NCBI GenBank assembly: GCA_036803245.1
Contig: DAIRUQ010000090.1
Location: 1-11,751, forward strand
DNA from: DAIRUQ01 sp036803245
GTDB lineage: Bacteria > Chloroflexota > Anaerolineae > UBA1429
Length of the DNA: 11,751 bases
Direction of reading: 5' to 3'
Position 1 is the stretch's first letter, and the number at the start of each line of letters is the position of its first letter. Positions 1 to 4,705 of this stretch are shown here, one piece after another. The position numbers and the translations under genes are program-made. A model generated the notes under the pieces. It ran no database searches. It saw only the letters and a program-made list of their open reading frames with translations, and was not told where the DNA came from.

Positions 1-649
1 CCAGCCGGGAGAGCAACTCTACGACCGCATCCACCCTCGGCCCAGAGGGCCGGATGATGGTCAGCACATCGTCATGGCTCACGTCGTACTGCTGCATCAG
101 ATCGGCCAGGTCGAGGAGCGAGGCCACCGTGATGATGCGGAGATCCTCGCTGCGTCCCTCGGCGGCGATAGCGTTCTCCACCTGGCGCAGCTCGGCATCG
201 GCGCGGCCGACGACGTACAGGCCCAAAGCGTCGCGCTTGGTGGGGATCTCTTGTTCCGAAATGAGGGCGCCGATATAGCCCATCAGCGTGGATGTGCGAA
301 TGGCATAGGCGTCGGTGGTTTTGATCTCCACGACGACGTGCAACCCCGATGGCGACCGCCACAGCCCGTCGTGCCCCACTTGTCCGCTTACGCCCTGATA
401 CCGGCCGTAGGTGACTTCAAACCCGAGGAACGTGCCCAGATGGTTCACTAGGTCCTGGAGTGCCCGGTTATAGTTCGTACCGGCTGTCCGTAAGCACTCT
501 TCGATATAGTCGCGGACGGTGCCCACGTCGCGAACGCTATCCTGGAGATGACGCCGGAGCCGCTCCCTGGGCGTGTCGTTTCCGGGCGCGTCGTCCAGGG
601 GACCCACCAGGCTCAGGACCTGCCTCAAGCTGATCGTGTTTGATGCCAT
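1..649 (-). CDS. PD-(D/E)XK nuclease-like protein, C-terminus cut off by the window edge
   Basis: An open frame of 216 codons starts at ATG 647-649 and runs off the left edge without a stop. Translated, it begins MASNTISLRQVLSLVGPLDD. Residues 60-110 read like the core of a restriction-endonuclease-like fold: a helical lead-in, GFEVTYGRYQG at 76-86, the acid D94 in GHDGLW, then a hydrophobic strand ending in E108-I-K110 (VVVEIKTTDAY). A Rossmann-like strand GLYVVGR follows at 143-149. D...ExK spacing of this kind is the metal-binding signature of PD-(D/E)XK enzymes, so DNA cleavage or a degenerate relative is inferred. I recognise the overall pattern as a conserved uncharacterised family, without a named function. 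The start is supported by AAGGAG at 659-664, nine bases upstream, and by a promoter just before it. What follows downstream is unknown. Confidence 0.8.
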   Translation of the reverse strand, partial: MASNTISLRQVLSLVGPLDDAPGNDTPRERLRRHLQDSVRDVGTVRDYIEECLRTAGTNYNRALQDLVNHLGTFLGFEVTYGRYQGVSGQVGHDGLWRSPSGLHVVVEIKTTDAYAIRTSTLMGYIGALISEQEIPTKRDALGLYVVGRADAELRQVENAIAAEGRSEDLRIITVASLLDLADLMQQYDVSHDDVLTIIRPSGPRVDAVVELLSRL

Positions 650-687
650 CACGCACGGCTCCTTACCGTTGCTGATCACTTGAGGAG

Positions 688-716
688 AGGCTAGTCGGCC
701 TGGGAGGCCATGTCAA
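688..716 (-). promoter_or_regulatory. Sigma-70-type promoter of the PD-(D/E)XK gene with internal inverted repeat
   Basis: On the minus strand a perfect -35 box TTGACA (716-711) is followed, after exactly 17 bases, by TAGCCT (693-688), which matches three positions of the -10 consensus. Transcription would begin near 681 and give a leader of about 30 bases. The spacer contains a perfect inverted repeat, ggcct-ggg-aggcc (697-709), placed where a repressor operator would lie. Promoter strength and any regulator are inferred. Confidence 0.6.
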
Positions 717-751
717 GGTTCTGCGCGTCGTTGCGCCGCGGCGTGTGATGA

Positions 752-776
752 GGGCGAACACAAGGTTCGCCCCTAC
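752..776 (-). repeat. GTAGGGGC-type hairpin repeat A (inverted orientation)
   Basis: The arms gggcgaac (752-759) and gttcgccc (765-772) are perfectly complementary around a 5-base loop. Read on the minus strand the unit starts GTAGGGGCGAAC. It shares the leading GTAGGGGC and the 8-bp-arm/5-base-loop layout with units B and C, while the arm sequence differs. Confidence 0.75.
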
Positions 777-806
777 CATAAAAGAGTCGACTATAGTAAC
801 AACCAC

Positions 807-832
807 GTAGGGGCGATGCATGTCATCGCCCC
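807..832 (+). repeat. GTAGGGGC-type hairpin repeat B
   Basis: The unit starts gtaggggcgatg. The arms ggggcgatg (810-818) and catcgcccc (824-832) pair perfectly over nine bases around the loop catgt. With unit A it forms a larger 10-bp inverted repeat (767-776 with 807-816) that encloses 30 AT-rich bases. Confidence 0.75.
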
Positions 833-870
833 TTGCTTGTCGGTCGGGTGCTGCGTCCGCCCGGGCACCT

Positions 871-895
871 GTAGGGGCACGGCACTGCCGTGCCC
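871..895 (+). repeat. GTAGGGGC-type hairpin repeat C
   Basis: The unit starts gtaggggcacgg. The arms gggcacgg (875-882) and ccgtgccc (888-895) flank the five bases cactg, whose ends can also pair. It has the same orientation as unit B, 64 bp further on. Confidence 0.75.
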
Positions 896-896
896 T

Positions 897-913
897 CTGC
901 GCCGCAGGCGCAG
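897..913. repeat. Perfect 7-bp hairpin just downstream of the small-gene pair
   Basis: The arms ctgcgcc (897-903) and ggcgcag (907-913) enclose the three bases gca. For the minus-strand pair ending at 925, this hairpin lies 11 bases past the stop and is followed at once by repeat C. There is no T-run, so it is not a classical intrinsic terminator. It could still protect the 3' end of the message. Confidence 0.55.
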
Positions 914-924
914 GCGTGCCTCGG

Positions 925-1245
925 CTAGCTCTCGCCGTCGCTCTCCTGGTAGCCGTACTCCTGCAGCCGCCGCCGCGCCGTCGCCCTCTCGCTCTCGCTG
1001 AACAGCGGCTCGAACTCGGCTTTCAGAACGTGAGCTTCCACCGTCAGGTCCAATCGGCCGCACTCCCAGAGCCGGGTGAATCCATCCGAAGGTGCTTCCG
1101 TGGCCAGGAGCGCCCGGGCCGTAGCGAGCCCTCCCTTTGTCGAGAGCATCTGAAGAAAGCGGGTGGCGGTGTAGCGGCACTCGACCCTCGCCGTCTCATA
1201 GATCCCTACCATGGCCTGATGGAACTTGAGCCTCAAGTCCTTCAT
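925..1245 (-). CDS. Conserved protein of unknown function (106 aa)
   Basis: The frame starts MKDLRLKFHQAMVGIYETAR and ends in a TAG at 925-927. The first half is helical (FHQAMVGIYETAR, YTATRFLQMLSTKGG). A strongly patterned centre follows, SDGFTRLWECGRLDLTVEA at 53-71, and the end is LFSESERATARRRLQEYGY (81-99). From memory this pattern belongs to a widespread uncharacterised bacterial family of about 100 residues, so I call it genuine, but no function can be given. It has no signal peptide, no membrane segment and no obvious catalytic motif. It starts three bases after the stop of the McrA-head-like gene, with a GAGG-containing stretch before the ATG, so the two are almost surely co-transcribed. 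Being next to restriction-like genes is the only hint of a role. Confidence 0.8.
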   Translation of the reverse strand: MKDLRLKFHQAMVGIYETARVECRYTATRFLQMLSTKGGLATARALLATEAPSDGFTRLWECGRLDLTVEAHVLKAEFEPLFSESERATARRRLQEYGYQESDGES

Positions 1246-1248
1246 GCC

Positions 1249-1551
1249 TCATCCCGCCTCTGGCTTGCGCGTCACCTCAAACCCTAGGCGCCGAAACACC
1301 CGGTTCGTCTGCTCGCCGCCGCTGAACCTCCAGGTCGGGATGCCCGTGGCGTCGCTGAGGATCCGTTTGGGCGGATAGGGACGGCGTTCGTGCCACACGG
1401 CGTACTTGTAGGTTCGGACCTCCAGCCAGCGATCGAAGGAACCTGGGTCGGGGTAGGCCCGAGCGAAATCGGCTATCTCTTCCACGATCATGGATCGGGT
1501 CACCGTCATCCCCAGGAATCGGGTCGAATCCACGCGAACCCTCCGTTTCAT
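1249..1551 (-). CDS. Orphan ScoMcrA-like N-terminal head domain protein (100 aa)
   Basis: Residues 22-93 match the layout I know from the N-terminal head domain of ScoMcrA-type modification-dependent restriction enzymes: a helix (IVEEIADFARAY), then a strand with YAVWHERRPYPPKRILSDA (50-68), then the hallmark FSGGEQTNRVFRRLGFEV (76-93). In the full enzymes this domain sits in front of SRA and HNH parts. Here it stands alone and no nuclease domain follows. The stop is TGA at 1249-1251, three bases before the next gene. The start is uncertain. ATG 1551 gives 100 residues, but the first 20 (including RFLGMTVTRS) look unlike the domain, and none of the ATGs at 1551, 1509 or 1491 has a good ribosome binding site. 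Starting at 1509 or 1491 would give 86 or 80 residues. Confidence 0.75.
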   Translation of the reverse strand: MKRRVRVDSTRFLGMTVTRSMIVEEIADFARAYPDPGSFDRWLEVRTYKYAVWHERRPYPPKRILSDATGIPTWRFSGGEQTNRVFRRLGFEVTRKPEAG

Positions 1552-1638
1552 CGCTTGGTACGTTTGGCTGCAAGGTTCATGGTCAGCGTCGGCTTGTTTG
1601 CGACAATGGAAGCGCCTGATATCCTTCGCCCCCTCTGC

Positions 1639-3441
1639 CTACTCCACCGCCCACACCTGGCGGTACAGCTCTCGATCCAGCAGCACCCGCGTCATATACT
1701 CGCGGGTCTCGCCGTACCAGGCGAACCGCAACATGTCGTCCTCATCCTGGATCTGGGGGTCGTCCAGCCACTGGTTCACGGCGCCAGGGCCGGCGTTGTA
1801 GGCCATCACCACCAGGTCGGCGCGTTCGCCATAGAGGTCCGTCAAGAAGCGCAGGTAGCGCGCACCCATGTCGATGGCCGCCGCGGGCACGAACGCGTCG
1901 CCGGGCACGTACACCCGGCCGGCGCTCTCGGCCATCTGCTGCTGGGTGGCCGGCATGAACTGCATCAATCCCCGCGCGCCTACATACGAAACGGCGTCCG
2001 GATCGTAGGCGCTCTCCTGCCGCATGATGGCCCACAGCAGCGCCGGATCGATGTTCTGGCGGGCGGCGGCCTCCAGCGCCAGCTCCTCCCAGACGCGCGG
2101 ATAGGCCAACTGCCAGGTGCCTAGCGGAGCATAGGGGTGATCGCGCAGCTCGCTAGCCGCCAGTGACCAAGCCAGCCTGGGCTGGCCGCGCTCATCGAAC
2201 GCCTGGGCCACGGCTAGCAGCACCTCGGGGATCTCGCTGACGCGGCCGGCGAACCGCAGCTCGGCTAGGGCCAGGTCGTCCCGACCCAGCGCCTCCAGCG
2301 CCGTCACGATGCCCAGAAGCGGCCCGGCCAGCTCCTCCATCGCCTGGGGCGGAAAGTCAGCGGCCGGCTGGTAGCGCAGGGTGCCGGTGGCGCGATAGGC
2401 CAGCCAGTTGGGCTGCAGGGCCGTCAGGCGCGCCAGGGCGGCATCGCGGGCGGCCATGTCGCGCTGGCGATTGGCCAGCACATAGGCGCGGTAGGCAGCG
2501 TCGTCGTTGACATAAGCATCGGTGGCGGCGATGCGCAGGTAGGTCTCTAGCGCCAGGTCGAGCTGGCCGTCCTCCTCCAAGGACCAGGTATAGCTCCACC
2601 AGTCGATGGGGTCGTCGGAATCCAGCGGCAAGGGCTCGGTCGGCTCCTCGGTCTCGGTCGGCGCGGGCTCCTCCGTCGCCGCAGCGTCGGGCTCGGCGGA
2701 TGCGGGCGTCGGCGTGGGTGTGGCGGTACAGGCCGCGCAGGCTTGCTGGTAGGGGACCGCCTCGTCGCCGCGACCCAGCCCCACCAGGGCTTGGGCCCGC
2801 AGGCAGTCCGCGTCGCAGGCCTCCACGCCGTGCAGCGCGTCCAGCACGTCGGTGCGATAGCCGCGGGCCAGCAGGTCGCGGGCCAGGGTGAGGGCGTCGG
2901 GCGCCGTGCGGCGCATGCCCACAAAGGCGTCGGGGCGGGCCGAGCCCAGCAGGGTGATGTACTGGCGATAGGCGCCGGCGGTGGCGCGCTGCTCCTCTAG
3001 GTAGCGGGCCAGCTCCAACCGAGTGTCGGCCCGGTCGTCCAGCTTGAGGGCCTCTTGGTAGGCCGTCACCGTCTGCGGCGATTCGATCCCGGCATAGTAG
3101 CGCGCCAGGGCCACGTACGCCTCAAAGGCCACGGGGCTATCGGGACGGGCCTGGGCCGCCGCCACCAGGTCGGCCACCGCGTTGGGGTGCGGCAGCCGCG
3201 CCTGGGCCGACCAAAGCAGCCAGTAGCTGCCCAGCTCGGGGATGCGCTCGTCCAGCAGGGCATACAGCGCGGCGGCCTCGTCGCCGGTGGCCTCCTGGGC
3301 CGCCCGCCACAGGGCCTCGTCGCTGCGCAGGTGGTGCCGGTAGGGCCAACCGACGATGGCGCAGGCGACCAGCAGGGTCAGCAAGAAGAGCGCCCATGGC
3401 AGGGCGCGCCAGAATCCGCCGCGGCTGCGTGGCTCGTTCAT
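1639..3441 (-). CDS. Membrane-anchored soluble lytic transglycosylase (SLT domain)
   Basis: This 600-residue protein would cleave the MurNAc-GlcNAc bond of peptidoglycan, forming 1,6-anhydro-MurNAc, outside the cytoplasmic membrane. Residues 13-34 form a hydrophobic anchor. LVAC at 24-27 resembles a lipobox, but the hydrophobic stretch continues past the cysteine, so an uncleaved anchor is equally likely. Residues 40-235 and 275-440 are alpha-helical, TPR/Slt70-like repeats, interrupted by a Pro/Thr/Glu-rich stretch (239-271). The catalytic domain is at 450-600, with the acid E476 in IMRQESAYD, GLMQFMPAT (491-499) and AYNAGPG (547-553), all classical family 1 SLT motifs. Four cysteines (209, 213, 235, 238) could form disulfides. 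The start overlaps the stop of the upstream propeller gene by four bases (ATGA), with AGGAGG at 3446-3451, so translation is coupled. Confidence 0.93.
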   Translation of the reverse strand: MNEPRSRGGFWRALPWALFLLTLLVACAIVGWPYRHHLRSDEALWRAAQEATGDEAAALYALLDERIPELGSYWLLWSAQARLPHPNAVADLVAAAQARPDSPVAFEAYVALARYYAGIESPQTVTAYQEALKLDDRADTRLELARYLEEQRATAGAYRQYITLLGSARPDAFVGMRRTAPDALTLARDLLARGYRTDVLDALHGVEACDADCLRAQALVGLGRGDEAVPYQQACAACTATPTPTPASAEPDAAATEEPAPTETEEPTEPLPLDSDDPIDWWSYTWSLEEDGQLDLALETYLRIAATDAYVNDDAAYRAYVLANRQRDMAARDAALARLTALQPNWLAYRATGTLRYQPAADFPPQAMEELAGPLLGIVTALEALGRDDLALAELRFAGRVSEIPEVLLAVAQAFDERGQPRLAWSLAASELRDHPYAPLGTWQLAYPRVWEELALEAAARQNIDPALLWAIMRQESAYDPDAVSYVGARGLMQFMPATQQQMAESAGRVYVPGDAFVPAAAIDMGARYLRFLTDLYGERADLVVMAYNAGPGAVNQWLDDPQIQDEDDMLRFAWYGETREYMTRVLLDRELYRQVWAVE

Positions 3442-4535
3442 CGGCCCTCCTCGCCACCCGCTAGCGCGAACGCGTGGACGTTGTGGTCGGCGCTGCCCAC
3501 ATAGAGCCGATCACCGGCCACCAACGGCGCGCCGATGACGGCCCCGGCGGTGACATACTCCCACAGGAGCTCGCCCGTGGCGGCGTCCAGCCCATAGAGG
3601 TGGCGATCATCGCTGCCATAGAACACCACGCCGCGCCATAGGGCCGGGCCGCTGCGCACGGTCGCCTGGGCGCGCTGCTCCCATAGCGTGGCTCCGTCCT
3701 TGGCGGCCAACGCCAGCATGCGGCCGTCGTTGGTGCCCAGGTACAAGCGGCCGTCGGCGTGGATCACCTCTGACTCGACGGCCGAGCCCAGATCACGCGA
3801 CCAGCGCTCGGCGCCGTTAGCCAGTTCCAGGGCGTGCAGCCGCCGGGCGCACGACGCAACGAACACCGTATCGCCCGCCACGGCCGTCGCCCCGACGATA
3901 TCGCCGCGGGTGCGAAAGCGCCAGCGCAGCGCGCCGTCTTCAGCCCCCAGGGCATAGAGGTAGCCATCCAGCGCGCCCACCAGCAACAGGTCGCCGGCCA
4001 GGACAGGGCGTGCCAACACGGGTCCGCCGCAGCGATAGCGCCACAGGCGCTCGCCCGCCACGCTCAGGGCGTGCACCCAGCCGGCGCCATCGGCCACGTA
4101 TAGCAGGTTGCGCTGGACATCGGCGGTCAGGTCGGCCTGGATCGGCCCCTCGGCGGCATAGCTCCAAGCCACGCTCCCATCAGCGGGTTGCAGGCAGCGG
4201 ACGGCGCCATCCCACCCGCCAAAGCAGGCCAGACCCGCCAGCTCGGCCGGCCGCGCCGAGACGTTATCGGCGGTGGGGTAGGCCCAGGCGCGCCCGCCGC
4301 TCTCGGCATCGATGGCGTGTAGGGCGTTGTCGTCCGAGCCGACCAGCAGCGCGTTGCCGACCAGGGCGAGCGCGCCCCGCACATAGTCGCTGGTGACATA
4401 CTCCCAGCGGTAGGCCACCTCCAGCGGCGCGGCCTTGGCGGCGACGATCGCCGCGCGGCAGCCGATCAGTCCCGCTAGCAGGGGTAGGGCCAGCAGGGCG
4501 GGCGCGAGCATGGCGAATCTCTGGCGTGAGCGCAT
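3438..4535 (-). CDS. Eight-bladed PQQ-type beta-propeller lipoprotein (BamB-like fold)
   Basis: A 365-residue secreted lipoprotein. The signal peptide starts MRSRQRFAML and ends in the lipobox L23-I-G-C26. The rest is built of PQQ-like blades with a strikingly regular 40-residue period. The motif G/D-x-L-x-A-L/I-x-x-x-x-G-x-x-x-W begins near 69, 109, 151, 190, 230, 270, 310 and 350 (for example DGYLYALGAEDGALRWRFRT at 190-209). The last motif (VHAFALAG) has no tryptophan strand. The N-terminal YRWEYVT (42-48) copies LLWEYVT (323-329) and would close the ring. The start at 4535 is chosen because GGAGG lies five bases upstream (4541-4545) and the signal peptide begins there; a longer frame reaches 4601 without such support. 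Such propellers scaffold protein complexes in the envelope. PQQ binding cannot be claimed. It is coupled to the transglycosylase gene that follows. Confidence 0.88.
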   Translation of the reverse strand: MRSRQRFAMLAPALLALPLLAGLIGCRAAIVAAKAAPLEVAYRWEYVTSDYVRGALALVGNALLVGSDDNALHAIDAESGGRAWAYPTADNVSARPAELAGLACFGGWDGAVRCLQPADGSVAWSYAAEGPIQADLTADVQRNLLYVADGAGWVHALSVAGERLWRYRCGGPVLARPVLAGDLLLVGALDGYLYALGAEDGALRWRFRTRGDIVGATAVAGDTVFVASCARRLHALELANGAERWSRDLGSAVESEVIHADGRLYLGTNDGRMLALAAKDGATLWEQRAQATVRSGPALWRGVVFYGSDDRHLYGLDAATGELLWEYVTAGAVIGAPLVAGDRLYVGSADHNVHAFALAGGEEGR

Positions 4536-4569
4536 GGGGGCCTCCGCGTCGCAGGATGCATTCGACGCT

Positions 4570-4601
4570 GGTATGGTGCCAGCGGCGGGCGGCGCTGTCA
4601 A
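4570..4601 (-). promoter_or_regulatory. Possible promoter of the propeller-transglycosylase operon
   Basis: A perfect -35 hexamer TTGACA lies on the minus strand at 4601-4596. No good -10 follows at 17 bases; the best candidates are CCATAC or CATACC at spacings of 19-20. The call rests mainly on the -35 box and its place 60 bases before the start codon. Confidence 0.35.
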
Positions 4602-4622
4602 GGGGTGGGTGCGGGGGTGGGG
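4602..4622 (+). other. G-quadruplex-forming motif in the divergent intergenic region
   Basis: Four G-runs lie close together on the plus strand: GGGG (4602-4605), GGG (4607-4609), GGGGG (4613-4617) and GGGG (4619-4622), with loops of 1, 3 and 1 base. This satisfies the usual four-run rule for a stable quadruplex. It directly abuts the TTGACA box of the minus-strand operon and lies 43 bases before the -10 box of the kinase gene. Confidence 0.6.
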
Positions 4623-4639
4623 CCGTCAACGCCCCCTCG

Positions 4640-4670
4640 TTGTGCCGGTGCCCCCCACCTGCGCTATACT
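4640..4670 (+). promoter_or_regulatory. Putative promoter of the hybrid histidine kinase gene
   Basis: TATACT (4665-4670) matches five of six positions of the -10 consensus and sits 35 bases before the start codon. The upstream TTGTGC (4640-4645) matches only half of a -35 box, at a spacing of 19, so the -35 assignment is weak. Confidence 0.45.
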
Positions 4671-4705
4671 GGGCCCACGTGATCGTCTGTTCGCGAGGGG
4701 GCGCT

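Larger units (their letters stand above)
650..924. other. Gene-free stretch filled with short hairpins
   Basis: This 275-bp stretch lies between two minus-strand units. I see no convincing gene: open frames here are short and are explained by the GC-rich hairpins. It holds the promoter of the left gene (688-716), three GTAGGGGC-type hairpins (752-776, 807-832, 871-895), one further perfect hairpin (897-913) and an AT-rich 30-bp spacer (777-806). Confidence 0.7.

Noticed and set aside
74..451. Plus-strand open frame of 125 codons
   Set aside because: It lies wholly inside the minus-strand PD-(D/E)XK-like frame, which has a promoter, ribosome binding site and recognisable motifs. The plus-strand translation has no family-like features.
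752..895. Possible short CRISPR array
   Set aside because: The units are palindromic with different arms, irregularly spaced and in mixed orientation. There are no identical repeats with spacers and no cas genes.
1390..2124. Plus-strand open frame of 244 codons over the start of the small pair and the end of the transglycosylase gene
   Set aside because: It crosses two well supported minus-strand genes, including the catalytic SLT domain, and reads as low-complexity shadow sequence rich in His, Arg and Gly.
3438..4535. Assigning the propeller protein as a PQQ-dependent dehydrogenase or as BamB itself
   Set aside because: No catalytic residues or heme motif of quinoprotein dehydrogenases are visible, and the blade fold alone does not prove a role in outer-membrane assembly, especially in a phylum where most members lack a typical outer membrane.
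4536..4601. N-terminal extension of the propeller lipoprotein
   Set aside because: It would place 22 polar residues before the signal peptide and would translate across the ribosome binding site of the better start at 4535.
4526..4705. N-terminal extension of the histidine kinase frame upstream of 4706
   Set aside because: It would cover the promoter and the start region of the divergent gene, and its translation (Cys, Arg and Pro rich) is unlike kinase N-termini. ATG 4706 has a good ribosome binding site.
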